Assembly: GCF_017815515.1 (NCBI RefSeq) | Contig: NZ_CP072611.1 | Location: forward strand, 1,240,001 to 1,304,000 | Direction of reading: 5' to 3' | DNA length: 64,000 bases | DNA from: Aureimonas populi | GTDB lineage: Bacteria > Pseudomonadota > Alphaproteobacteria > Rhizobiales > Rhizobiaceae | In this document: one piece after another, positions 53,675-62,348 of the stretch | Layout of the letters: every line of letters begins with the position of its first letter | Numbering within the stretch: position 1 is the stretch's first letter | The notes under the pieces: generated by a model | Databases searched by the model: none | What the model saw: only the letters and a program-made list of their open reading frames with translations | Told to the model about the DNA's origin: nothing | Made by a program: the position numbers and the translations under genes

Positions 53675-53714
53675 GCGGGACGGATCGACAGGCGACAGGA
53701 TCGACCGTAGACTG

Positions 53715-53735
53715 ACCCTGCATCCATTGCAGGGT
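53715..53735 (+). promoter_or_regulatory. MerR-type operator before the merR-family gene
   Basis: ACCCTGCA and TGCAGGGT are perfect 8-bp arms around five bases, seven bases before the ATG at 53742. It closely resembles the two operators at 52415 and 52488, so the regulator probably controls itself and both. Confidence 0.7.
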
Positions 53736-53741
53736 TTCCCG

Positions 53742-54146
53742 ATGAGCGCATCATTCCTGTCGATCGGCCATCTGGCGCGGCAGACCGGCACCAAGGTGGA
53801 GACGATCCGCTTCTACGAGAAGAACGGACTCCTGCCGGCGCCCTCGCGCACCGAGGGCAATTACCGCGCCTACGAGCCCGATCACCTGAACCGGCTGAGC
53901 TTCATCCGGCGCGCCCGCGACCTCGGCTTCTCGCTCGACCAGATCAGGGCGCTGCTGACGCTGGCCGACGATCGTGGGCAGTCCTGCGCGGCCATCGACG
54001 CCATCGCCAACGAACACCGCGCCGAGGTCGAGAAGAAGATCAATGACCTCTTGGCGCTCAAGGCCGAGCTCGACAGGATGATCAACCGGTGCGGACACGG
54101 TGTCGTCGCCGATTGCAGGATCATCGAAACCCTCTCGCCGCGATAG
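53742..54146 (+). CDS. MerR-family metal-responsive regulator (CadR/PbrR-like)
   Basis: A 134-residue protein. The helix-turn-helix is FLSIGHLARQTGTKVETIRF and GLLPAPSRTEGNYRAYEP. The dimer helix leads to the Cys residues expected to bind metal: GQSCAAID (middle) and the C-terminal NRCGHGVVADCRIIE loop (two Cys with eight residues between). This suggests Zn, Cd or Pb sensing. It lies 68 bp after the DsbA-like gene. All three matching operators are within 1.4 kb, which defines a compact regulon. Confidence 0.87.
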   Translation: MSASFLSIGHLARQTGTKVETIRFYEKNGLLPAPSRTEGNYRAYEPDHLNRLSFIRRARDLGFSLDQIRALLTLADDRGQSCAAIDAIANEHRAEVEKKINDLLALKAELDRMINRCGHGVVADCRIIETLSPR

Positions 54147-54169
54147 CGGCGAGAGGGAGGCCAATTGTC

Positions 54170-55200
54170 TCAGCCGGGAAGGCCGGTTTCGTTGAGGGCG
54201 GGGAACTCGCGCTGCGACCATGTCGGATAGGCGGGCGGCGCATCGCTGGCTCGTCGAGCCGGGCGATCTGCTCCTTCGTCAGCGTCCAGCCAACCGCCCC
54301 GGCATTCTCCACCAGTTGCTCCTCGTTGCGGGCGCCGATGATGACGTTGGCGACCGTCGGCCGGCTCAAGAGCCAGTTGATGGCGATCTGGGGGATGGTC
54401 TTGCCCGTTTCCCCGGCCACCGCGTCGAGCGCATCGACGATGCCAAAGAGGCGCTCCTCGTCGAATGCGGGCCCCGTGCCGGCGATGTCGTGCGCGCGGG
54501 TTCCCGGCCTGGCGGGCTGGCCCCGGCGGATCTTGCCGGTCAGCTTGCCCCATCCCAGCGGGCTCCACACCGTCGCGCCGACGCCCTGGTCGTGGCCGAA
54601 ATGCATGAGATCCCACTCATAGTCGCGGTTGAGCAGCGAGTAGTAGACCTGGTGGGCGACATAGCGCGCGTAGCCGTAACGCTCCGATGCCCCGACGGAT
54701 TTCATCAGGTGCCAGCCGGAGAAGTTCGAGGCGCCGATATAGCGCACCTTGCCCTCGCGCACGAGCTGGTCGAGCGTGGAGAGCGTCTCCTCCACCGGGG
54801 TGTTGTAGTCCGGGCGGTGCATCTGAAGCAGGTCGATGTGATCGACGTTCAGGCGCTTGAGCGACGCCTCGACCGCCCGCAGGAGGTGGTAGCGCGAGGA
54901 GCCGTAGTCGTTGGCACCCTCGCCCGTGGGCGCGGTCACCTTCGTGGAGATGAGCACGCGCTCCCGCTTGCCCTTGATCGCGCCGCCGAGGATTTCCTCG
55001 GCCAGCCCCGCCGAATAGCCGTCGGCGCTGTCGAACATGTTGATGCCGTGGTCGAGGCACACGTCCACCAGGCGGCTGGCGCCCTGGCTGTCGGTGGCCC
55101 CCCAGGCCTTGAAGAAGTCCCCGGCTCCCCCGAAGGTGGCGGTGCCGAGGGAGAGGGCGGGCACGCGAAGGCCCGATGCCCCCAGGCGGCGATATTCCAT
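54170..55200 (-). pseudogene. Aldo/keto reductase with a late frameshift
   Basis: MEYRRLGASGLRVPALSLGT, NMFDSADGYSAGLAEEILGG (Asp and Tyr of the catalytic tetrad), RVLISTKV (Lys) and DLLQMHRPD (His) are intact, as is VANVIIGARNEEQLVENAGA near the end. At about 54255 one base is missing after RLDE. The alternative frame reads ASDAPPAYPTWSQREFPALN and stops at 54170. The unshifted frame would run into merR, so the shifted end is the native one. Only the last 25 residues or so are affected; the protein might keep some activity or the indel may be a read error. Confidence 0.75.
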
Positions 55201-55277
55201 CAGTCGTTTCCTTTTCCCGAATCCGGACGCGCGGGTGGCGTCCCCGGCCCGTGCGGGCCGGGGACGCGGGACGGTTC

Positions 55278-56669
55278 TCAGAAGGGCGCGTCGATATCGA
55301 CGACGTCGATGAGCTTGTGGTTGACGAACTCCTTGAGACCGAGCCCGATCAGCTCGCGGCCGTAGCCCGAGCGGCGGATGCCGCCGAAGGGCAGGTCCGC
55401 CTCCACCTTGGTGGGGTGGTTCACGAAGACCATGCCCGTCGAGATCCTCTTCGCCACTTCCGCCCCGTGCGCCGGGTTGGACGTGAAGACCGAGCCTCCG
55501 AGCCCGAAGGGGGAATCGTTGGCGATGCGCACGGCATCGTCCTCATCCTTCGCCCGGAACAGCATCGAGACCGGACCGAAGAACTCCCAGTAGCGGGCCG
55601 GGTTGTCCTCGGCGAGATCGGTCAGGATCGTCGGTTGAACGAAGGCACCCTGATTGGGAATCGGCGCCCCGACCTCCTCGGCCTTGGCGCCGAGCTTCAC
55701 CGCCTCGCGGATCTGCTCCCTCACATCGTCGGCGGCCTTCTGCGAGGACAGCGGGGCGAGCGTCGTGTTCGGGTCGAAGGGGTCGCCCGCCACCAGGCCC
55801 GCGACACCCGTCCTGTAGCGATCGAGAAACTGGTCGTAGACCGGATCGGCGACGATCATGCGCTTGGAGGAGCAGCAGACCTGCCCGCCGTTCCAGTGAC
55901 GGCCGAACACCGCCCATTTCGCGGTCTTCTCCAGGTCGGCATCGGCCAGGACGATGAAGGCGTCCGCGCCGCCGAGTTCCATGGTCGACTTCTTCAGCGC
56001 CTTGCCGGCCTGCGCGGCGACGACCGACCCGGCAGCCTCCGAGCCGGTCAGCGCCACGCCATGGACGCGGTCGTCGTTGAGGATGAGCTCGATCTGCGAG
56101 CGCGTGGCATAGAGATTGCGGAACGCGCCCTCGGGCAGCCCCGCCTTCATCATCAGGTCCTGGAAGGCGGCGGCGCTCTGCGGCACGTTGGAGGCATGCT
56201 TCAGGAGCACCGTGTTGCCGGCCGAAAGCTGCGGCGCGATGATGCGGGCGATCTGGTAATAGGGGAAGTTCCAGGGCTCGATGGCGAGCAGGACGCCGAG
56301 CGGCTCGTGGACGAGGATCGCCTCGCCCTCGGCAGGGTCGAGCACCGGCAGCTTCTCGGGCTTGAGCAGCTCCTCGGCGTTGCGCACGTAATATTCGAAG
56401 ATCTTGGCCGAAAGCTCCACCTCGGCCTTCGCCTCGGCGGTGAGCTTGCCCATCTCCAGCGTCAGCAGCCTGGCATAGGCGTCGCTGTTCTCGCGCAGGA
56501 TGTTCGCCGCGTTCTGGAGAATGCGGCCGCGCTCGGAGAAGGGCATCTCCTTCCAGCGCAGAAAGGCGTCGTGCGCCTTGCCGATCGCCTCGCGCACCTC
56601 GGCGTCGGTCGCGTCGGCGAAGGTCTCGAGCGTTTCGCCCGTGTAGGGATTGATCGTAGCGTAGGCCAT
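55278..56669 (-). CDS. NAD(P)-dependent succinate-semialdehyde dehydrogenase-like enzyme
   Basis: A 463-residue aldehyde dehydrogenase. WNFPYYQIARIIAPQLSAGN is the cofactor region, MELGGADAFIVLADAD carries the catalytic Glu and HWNGGQVCCSSKRMI the catalytic Cys. The C-terminal NHPTKVEADLPFGGIRRSGY GREL pattern matches succinate-semialdehyde and related short-chain aldehydes. It is a single gene, intact, on the same strand as the aldo/keto reductase, with 77 bp between. Confidence 0.87.
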   Translation of the reverse strand: MAYATINPYTGETLETFADATDAEVREAIGKAHDAFLRWKEMPFSERGRILQNAANILRENSDAYARLLTLEMGKLTAEAKAEVELSAKIFEYYVRNAEELLKPEKLPVLDPAEGEAILVHEPLGVLLAIEPWNFPYYQIARIIAPQLSAGNTVLLKHASNVPQSAAAFQDLMMKAGLPEGAFRNLYATRSQIELILNDDRVHGVALTGSEAAGSVVAAQAGKALKKSTMELGGADAFIVLADADLEKTAKWAVFGRHWNGGQVCCSSKRMIVADPVYDQFLDRYRTGVAGLVAGDPFDPNTTLAPLSSQKAADDVREQIREAVKLGAKAEEVGAPIPNQGAFVQPTILTDLAEDNPARYWEFFGPVSMLFRAKDEDDAVRIANDSPFGLGGSVFTSNPAHGAEVAKRISTGMVFVNHPTKVEADLPFGGIRRSGYGRELIGLGLKEFVNHKLIDVVDIDAPF

Positions 56670-56792
56670 GGATGGCTGCCTTCCAGATGTTTGCCCGATG
56701 AGGCCGCCGGCGGGAGGCCGGATATCCGGCTCCCGCCGGCGGAGCGGGCACTTGGGTTGCGGATTCGATATGGGGTGGGCGCGCCGGCCCGG

Positions 56793-57641
56793 TTACCCCT
56801 TCAGAGCGGCCGCGACGGGCACCGAGAGCGGCGTGGTGGGCCGGCCGATCAGCGCCGAAAGCTGCTTTGCATCGTCGAACAGAGCACCCTGCGAAACCCC
56901 GGCGTCCCAGCTCGCGATCGAGGCCGCGAAACCTTCCGGTACGCCATGACTGGCCAGGGCGGCGGCGTAGTCGGCTTCGGGAAGGTTCTTGTAGGGAATG
57001 TCCTTGCCGGTCTGGCGGGAGATCTCGGCGGCGAGGTCGGACAGCGTCCAGGCCGTGTCGCCGGCCAGCTCGTAGGTCTTGCCCTCGTGGCCGGCGCCCG
57101 TCAGCACGGCCACGGCCGCCTCTGCATAGTCGGCGCGCGGCGCGGCGGAAATCCTGCCCTCGCCGGCGCTGCCGATGAAGGCGCCGCCCGCCACCGCGCC
57201 GCCGATCGAGCCGGTGTAGTTCTCGCTGTACCAGCCATTGCGAAGGATGGTGTAGGCCACGCCCGATGCCTTCAGATCGGCTTCCGTCTGGCGGTGCTCT
57301 CCGGCCAGATTGAGCGGCGAGGTGTCGGCGTGGAGCAGGCTAGTATAGACGATGCGCTTCACGCCCGCCTTCTTCGCCGCATCGATGACGTTCTTGTGCT
57401 GGACGGCGCGCTGGCCGATTTCGTTGGACGAGATCAGAAGCAGCGTGTCGACGCCGGTGAGCGCCGTGTCCAGCGTCTCAGGGCTCGCATAGTCCACGGC
57501 GCGCGCCTCCACGCCCAGGTCTCGCGCCTTTTCCGGGCTGCGCACGAGGGCGACGATCCCGGAGGCCGCCGTCTTCTGCTTCAGCTTTTCGACGACCAGG
57601 CGGCCGAGCTGGCCGGTGGCGCCTGTCACGGCGATGGTCAT
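56793..57641 (-). CDS. qorB: NAD(P)H-binding SDR, quinone oxidoreductase QorB/YtfG-like
   Basis: About 282 residues. MTIAVTGATGQLGRLVVEKL binds NADPH (GATGQLG), followed by DTLLLISSNEIGQRAVQHKN, KKAGVKRIVYTSLLHADTSP and LKASGVAYTILRNGWYSENY. This NmrA-type SDR reduces quinones in E. coli. It is divergent from an HxlR regulator with an operator-like palindrome between, the same arrangement as qorB/ytfH. Intact. Confidence 0.85.
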   Translation of the reverse strand: MTIAVTGATGQLGRLVVEKLKQKTAASGIVALVRSPEKARDLGVEARAVDYASPETLDTALTGVDTLLLISSNEIGQRAVQHKNVIDAAKKAGVKRIVYTSLLHADTSPLNLAGEHRQTEADLKASGVAYTILRNGWYSENYTGSIGGAVAGGAFIGSAGEGRISAAPRADYAEAAVAVLTGAGHEGKTYELAGDTAWTLSDLAAEISRQTGKDIPYKNLPEADYAAALASHGVPEGFAASIASWDAGVSQGALFDDAKQLSALIGRPTTPLSVPVAAALKG

Positions 57642-57668
57642 GGGGCGAACTCCTTGTCTCGGTTGGCA

Positions 57669-57696
57669 GTCGCCATCATATACGCGTGATGGTGAC
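57669..57696. promoter_or_regulatory. Operator palindrome between qorB and the HxlR gene
   Basis: GTCGCCATCA (57669-57678) and TGATGGTGAC (57687-57696) are inverted repeats matching at 9 of 10 positions around eight bases, centred in the 84-bp divergent region. It is a likely binding site for the HxlR protein. Confidence 0.6.
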
Positions 57697-57725
57697 GTTT
57701 CGTTAGTGCGCACACAAAGGTAAGC

Positions 57726-58151
57726 ATGGGGAATGTCATGGTAAAGACGGACGACTGCCCCGGGGAACCGGCCATGACGCTGTCGCAGAAGCTGGAGCGC
57801 GGCGACCTCATGGCGGCCGCCTGCCCCTCGCGCGATGTGCTGCGCCACCTGACCAGCCGCTGGGGCGTGCTCGTGCTGATCGCCCTTCAATCGGGCACGC
57901 AGCGTTTCAGCGACCTGCGCCGCAAGGTGGGCGGCGTCAGCGAACGCATGCTGGCGCAGACATTGCAAAGGCTGGAAGCCGACGGAATGGTCGAGCGCAA
58001 GGCCTACAAGATCGTTCCGCCCCATGTGGAATACACGCTCACGCCGCTGGGGCGGGAGGCGGCCGCCAAGGTGCAGGACCTGGCCGGCTGGATCGAGGCC
58101 AGCCTTCCGCGCATCGCCCTTCATTGGGACGCGGCGCGCCGGGACGACTAG
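57726..58151 (+). CDS. HxlR-family transcriptional regulator (QorR/YtfH-like)
   Basis: A 141-residue winged-helix protein with an N-terminal Cys typical of redox-sensing HxlR proteins (AAACPSRDVLRHLTSRWGVL), then LRRKVGGVSERMLAQTLQRL, LEADGMVERKAYKIVPPHVE and YTLTPLGREAAAKVQ. QorR-type members sense quinones or aldehydes through this Cys and derepress qorB. It is divergent from qorB across a palindrome. Intact, ends TAG. Confidence 0.88.
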   Translation: MGNVMVKTDDCPGEPAMTLSQKLERGDLMAAACPSRDVLRHLTSRWGVLVLIALQSGTQRFSDLRRKVGGVSERMLAQTLQRLEADGMVERKAYKIVPPHVEYTLTPLGREAAAKVQDLAGWIEASLPRIALHWDAARRDD

Positions 58152-58271
58152 CCGCAAGCGGCGGGCGCCGGCCCACGGGACGGGACGCCGCCTCTTCGTG
58201 CCTGCCCTGCGTGGACATCCCATGCCCGTGCGGGCACGGGATGTCCTGGCGGATCGTGGGCGCATGGTGAA

Positions 58272-59249
58272 TCAGGGCTTGAGCAGCACCTTGCCGGCCT
58301 TGCCCGGAGCGAGCGAGGCGGCGACGGCTTCGGTGGCGCGCTCCAGGGGGAAGATGCCCTCGACCGGCAGCTTCAGCTCGCCCGCGGCCACGAGCCGCAG
58401 CAATTCGCCGATCAGCCGCACCTTGGTCTCGCCCGGCATCTGCGCGTTCACCTTCGAGCCCCAGAAGCCCTTCACCACCGCCTGCCTGAAGATCAGGTCG
58501 CCGGAGGAAAGCTGCATCGGCTCGCCCGCCATGGTGCCGAAGGAGACGAGCAGGCCGCCCTCGCCGAGCAGCGACAGGATGTCGCCGCTGGCTTGGCCGC
58601 CGATGGAATCCACGGCCGCGCGGATGGGGGCGCCGCCGGTGATCGCGCGCACCTTGTCCTTCCAGCCGTCGGTGGCGGTCGAGACGGCGTTGGCGATGCC
58701 GAGCGTGGCCAGCTCGTCCACCCCCGCGTCGCGGCGCACGAGGTTGACCACCTGCACCCCGCGCGTGGCGGCCAGCATCGCCAGCATCTTGCCGACCGCG
58801 CCGTTGGCGGTGTTCTGGATCACCCAGTCGCCGCGCTCCACCTCGAGGAAGTCCAGGAGCGTGACGGTGCTGAAGGGCATGGCGATCAACTGCGCGGCCG
58901 CTTCGTCGGCAATCGCGTCGGGCACGGGAACGAGGCCGGAGGCGGGAGCGAGGAAATACTCCGCCCAGGTGCCATGGACCGAGGCCACCGCGACGCGCTG
59001 GCCCACGGCCGCGCCGCTCACGCCCTCGCCCAGCGCGTCCACGATGCCGACCGCCTCGGAGCCGCCGATGGCCGGAAGCTCGGGCTTGTAGCCATAGGTG
59101 CCGCGCACGGTCCAAAGGTCGTGATTGTGGATGGGCGAGAGGATCGTGCGGACCCGCACCTGGCCGGGTCCGGGCTGCGGCACGGGGCTGTCAGTGAGGG
59201 TGAGGACGTCCGCCGGTTCGCCGAAGCTGGCGTGGATGGCGCTGCGCAT
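58272..59249 (-). CDS. Zinc-binding-type medium-chain dehydrogenase / quinone oxidoreductase
   Basis: A protein of about 325 residues starting MRSAIHASFGEPADVLTLTD. The MDR fold has GGSEAVGIVDALGEGVS, the cofactor region DWVIQNTANGAVGKMLAMLA and LLVSFGTMAGEPMQLSSGDL. The zinc-ligand Cys/His set is not obvious, so it probably acts as an enoyl/quinone reductase (NADPH). It follows ohr by 10 bp and belongs to the TetR-ohr operon, suggesting detoxification of electrophiles. Confidence 0.83.
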   Translation of the reverse strand: MRSAIHASFGEPADVLTLTDSPVPQPGPGQVRVRTILSPIHNHDLWTVRGTYGYKPELPAIGGSEAVGIVDALGEGVSGAAVGQRVAVASVHGTWAEYFLAPASGLVPVPDAIADEAAAQLIAMPFSTVTLLDFLEVERGDWVIQNTANGAVGKMLAMLAATRGVQVVNLVRRDAGVDELATLGIANAVSTATDGWKDKVRAITGGAPIRAAVDSIGGQASGDILSLLGEGGLLVSFGTMAGEPMQLSSGDLIFRQAVVKGFWGSKVNAQMPGETKVRLIGELLRLVAAGELKLPVEGIFPLERATEAVAASLAPGKAGKVLLKP

Positions 59250-59259
59250 GGGGGGCTCC

Positions 59260-59670
59260 TTAAAGCGTGGTGACGTGCAGGCGCACGTCGATATTGCCGC
59301 GTGTGGCGTTGGAATAGGGGCAGACCTGGTGCGTCGCCGCGACGAGTTCCCGCGCCGCCGCCTCGTCGAGGCCCCGGATTTCGGCGAAGATATCGATGTC
59401 CAGCTTGAAGCCGCCCTCGGGCGTCTGCCCAATACCCACCTGAACCGAGGTCTTGCTGCCGGCCACGGTCAGTTTCTTCTGCTGGGCGACGTGGTTCAGC
59501 GCGCTGTCGAAACAGGCGGCATAGCCGAGGGCGAAGAGCTGCTCGGGGTTCGCGCCCGCCTTGCCGGAGCCGGGCGTGGCCAGATCGAAGGCCAGGCTGC
59601 CGTCCTCGAGCGCCGTATGGCCGGAGCGGCCGCCGGTCGCGACGGCGCTCGTCTTGTAGAAGATCTTCAT
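59260..59670 (-). CDS. ohr: Organic hydroperoxide resistance protein
   Basis: A 136-residue Ohr/OsmC-fold protein: GSGKAGANPEQLFALGYAAC carries the first catalytic Cys, ATHQVCPYSNATRGNIDV the second (VCPYSNATRGN is the Ohr signature). It reduces organic peroxides with lipoyl donors. ATG at 59670 overlaps the TetR stop by 4 bp, so expression follows the TetR gene, in contrast to the more common OhrR (MarR) control. Confidence 0.93.
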   Translation of the reverse strand: MKIFYKTSAVATGGRSGHTALEDGSLAFDLATPGSGKAGANPEQLFALGYAACFDSALNHVAQQKKLTVAGSKTSVQVGIGQTPEGGFKLDIDIFAEIRGLDEAAARELVAATHQVCPYSNATRGNIDVRLHVTTL

Positions 59671-60302
59671 GGTCTGTGTCCTTTTCCGGAAAGGTCTTCG
59701 GGCTCGCAAAGGAGCAATCGCTCGGTGGCGCCGAGCGCGTGCCGCATGGGGCCCTTGTCGCGGCTGAGCCTCGCCAGCAGCGCGGCGCCCAGCCACATCT
59801 GGTACAGAACCTGTGCCAGCCCCGCCGCCTCGGCCCCCGGCGGCAGCGAGCCGTCGGCCCGCGCCTCCCCGATCATCGCGGCCAGCCGCCCCGTCACCCG
59901 CTCGACACCATTGCTGAGGACGCGGCGCATGTCGTCGGACAGGTCCGCCACTTCCGCGCCGAGCTTGACCACGAGGCATTCCTCCCCCCAGCCCCTGCCA
60001 TCGGGCCGGGAGGGGTCGCTCATCCAGGCATGCCAGTAGCGCATCAGCCTGTCTTTTCCCGTGCCGCCGCCTTCGGTCAGCTCCTCCAGCCGCGCGGCAT
60101 AGGTCTCGACATAGTCGGCGAGAAGCGCGCAGCCGAAGGCCTCCTTCGAGGGGAAGTAATGGTAGAAGGACCCCTTGGGCACGCCCGATTCCTTCAGGAT
60201 CTCCTGCAACCCGAGGCCCGTGAAGCCCCTGCCCAGCACCAGCCGATGGCCGGTATCGAGAATGGTGCGTCGTGTCGCTTCCGCTTTGGCCGTCAGGGTC
60301 AT
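59667..60302 (-). CDS. TetR/AcrR-family regulator
   Basis: A 211-residue protein. The helix-turn-helix is TRRTILDTGHRLVLGRGFTG and ILKESGVPKGSFYHYFPSKE. The C-terminal ligand domain (GWGEECLVVKLGAEVADLSD) is like that of AcuR/NemR-type sensors, which respond to electrophiles. ATG at 60302 is used; 60311 is possible. It leads the ohr and dehydrogenase genes and probably represses them. Confidence 0.88.
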   Translation of the reverse strand: MTLTAKAEATRRTILDTGHRLVLGRGFTGLGLQEILKESGVPKGSFYHYFPSKEAFGCALLADYVETYAARLEELTEGGGTGKDRLMRYWHAWMSDPSRPDGRGWGEECLVVKLGAEVADLSDDMRRVLSNGVERVTGRLAAMIGEARADGSLPPGAEAAGLAQVLYQMWLGAALLARLSRDKGPMRHALGATERLLLCEPEDLSGKGHRP

Positions 60303-60384
60303 GACGTGCATATAGTAAAGAATAGACCAGTCGTCTAGTGATTCGGCATCGTTTCCGCCCGTCCTCCTCGCGTGCCGGGAATGC

Positions 60385-60612
60385 TCATCGGCTCTTGAGG
60401 TAGACCCGCCCGCCGGTCCGCTTCCTCCCCGTATCCTCGACGCCGGGGAAGGCGCCCTTGCGCACGAGGTTCATGAACTCGCGCCCGAGCTTCACCTTGT
60501 CGCCCATATAAAGCTCGTTCCAGCCGGCGCCGTAGATTTGGGGAAAGTGGAACTCCCCCGGCTTCAGCGCGGCGATCGCGTTCTTCAGGGCCGTCAGCCG
60601 TTCCGCCTGCAT
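60385..60612 (-). CDS. Small DUF1413-like hypothetical protein
   Basis: A 75-residue protein: ALKNAIAALKPGEFHFPQIY, WNELYMGDKVKLGREFMNLV, and a tail rich in Arg and Gly. The pattern fits DUF1413, small proteins of unknown function. A longer start at 60717 exists; 60612 is preferred because GGAGG lies just before it and homology begins there. Confidence 0.6.
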   Translation of the reverse strand: MQAERLTALKNAIAALKPGEFHFPQIYGAGWNELYMGDKVKLGREFMNLVRKGAFPGVEDTGRKRTGGRVYLKSR

Positions 60613-60792
60613 GGGTGCCTCCTTTCCCGCGCCGCCTTGGCAAGGCCGTTCGCTGTCGCCGGCCATGAAGGCCGATCCTGGAGCCTTCCGGCCACCCGTC
60701 TTCATCTTCCGCCCCAACTACGTTCGAGACGCCTTCCTGTAACATGCCGGGCGACGGGGAGGCCGGCCGCCCCGAGCCGCCACGGGTGACGG

Positions 60793-62196
60793 TCAGACGG
60801 CGTCCTGTCGCGCCGGGGCGTCATGGTCCGACGGGAGAGCCGTCTCGACGCGGTTTCGCCCCATCTCCTTTGCGCGATAGAGCGCCTTGTCGGCGGCGTT
60901 GACGAGATAGGCGTGGTCGGGATGGCCGTCGAAGGCGGCCACGCCGATCGACGCCGTCACCGTCAGCTCGCCTCCGTCCGGCAGCCGCAGGCTTTGCTCG
61001 GTGAATGTCTTGCGGATCCGCTCGGCAAGTCGCACCGCATCCTCCAGGCGGGTCTCGACCAGGGCGACGAGAAACTCCTCGCCGCCATATCGAAAGACGA
61101 AATCGCTCTGCCGCACGCTGTCGAGGATCACGTCGGCGATCTGGCGAAGGACGAGGTCGCCCGCCGAATGCCCGCCCTGGTCGTTGATGCGCTTGAAATG
61201 GTCGATGTCGATCATCAGGACGCAGAAGGCCGCGCCGCTCGTCGTGGCGAGGGAAATCTCCCGGCTGAGGATGGAGGGCAGGAAGCGCCGGTTCAGCGTC
61301 CGGGTCAGCGGGTCGCGGCCGTTCTCCAGCGCGGCCGCGCCCTGGAACAGTTCGGCGAGCAGGAAGTTGATCTCCTCGATGGCGGCCTGCAGCCGCTCCA
61401 CCGCCTGCGGCAGGCCGGAGGCGTCCCCCGTCCGCGTATCGGCGATCTTGGGCAGGAGCACGCTGTCGATCTGCTGCATGATGCCCTCGATCGGATCGAG
61501 CGCGGCCGCGCCCTGGAACATCATGCCGGCGCGGTGGCGAAGCCACAGGCCGAACGAGGAGGCCGAGATCGGCTTGAGGGTCGCGTTCCCCTGACCGCCG
61601 AACAGGCCGAACAGGGCGCTCTGGCTCCATTCCATCAGGGCGGCGCGCTGGCTTTCCCGCTCCATGCTGATGTCCTGCCCCAGCGAGAAAAGCCGATACG
61701 CCTCGTCGACCTGCGCGCGCTGGCGGGTGCCGATGAAATAGGCCTCGCTCATCAGGCGCATGGCCAGGTCGACCCGCTCGTCGAGCAGGATCAGCACGGC
61801 CGCCATCTCCTCCCCGGTGAGGCTGGAGGCGGGAAGGCGGCGGGCGATGCCGCTCTTCACGAGGCTGGCCCCTTCCAGCACCAGATGGATCGGAATCTTG
61901 ATGCGGGCGTGGACCTCGCCGATATGCTTCTGCCGCGCGGCGAATTCGGTGTCATCGGGCTCGTCGCGGAAGAAGGCCCGCAGCCAACGGCACAGGGAAT
62001 GGCTGAGCCGCTCCTGGACCACGGAATGGCTGAGGAAGTTCGCCGCTTCCTCATGCTTCAGGAATGTCCGGTAGAAGGAGGCGACCAGTTCCTCGGCATC
62101 GCCCTCGATGATTCCGAGCAGCGCCTCGCGGGCCCCCACAGGGGCCGTCTCGCCGGTCCGCCGGCTGGCCGCCGATCCATCCTGATCGCTGAACAC
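60793..62196 (-). CDS. Globin-coupled sensor diguanylate cyclase (DosC-like)
   Basis: A 467-residue protein. The N-terminal globin domain reads FYRTFLKHEEAANFLSHSVV, RQKHIGEVHARIKIP (proximal His in EVHARI) and EGASLVKSGIARR. A linker domain is followed by GGDEF: LTRTLNRRFLPSILSREISL, MIDIDHFKRINDQGGHSAGD and YGGEEFLVAL (active GGEEF). It should make cyclic di-GMP in response to oxygen or another heme ligand. An RxxD inhibitory site may be absent. Intact and cytoplasmic. Confidence 0.9.
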   Translation of the reverse strand: MFSDQDGSAASRRTGETAPVGAREALLGIIEGDAEELVASFYRTFLKHEEAANFLSHSVVQERLSHSLCRWLRAFFRDEPDDTEFAARQKHIGEVHARIKIPIHLVLEGASLVKSGIARRLPASSLTGEEMAAVLILLDERVDLAMRLMSEAYFIGTRQRAQVDEAYRLFSLGQDISMERESQRAALMEWSQSALFGLFGGQGNATLKPISASSFGLWLRHRAGMMFQGAAALDPIEGIMQQIDSVLLPKIADTRTGDASGLPQAVERLQAAIEEINFLLAELFQGAAALENGRDPLTRTLNRRFLPSILSREISLATTSGAAFCVLMIDIDHFKRINDQGGHSAGDLVLRQIADVILDSVRQSDFVFRYGGEEFLVALVETRLEDAVRLAERIRKTFTEQSLRLPDGGELTVTASIGVAAFDGHPDHAYLVNAADKALYRAKEMGRNRVETALPSDHDAPARQDAV

Positions 62197-62348
62197 CGTT
62201 CTGCCCCCGCATCCGCATGTGAACGCTGGCTAAGCGCCGCCCGGCGATATGGCAAGCCGAGTGAATACCGCCGGCGTCACATCCATATGCGGAGCGCCGG
62301 CCCTTGAAAACCGTGCCGGCGCATGGGGTGGATGGCGCGCTGCGCGCT

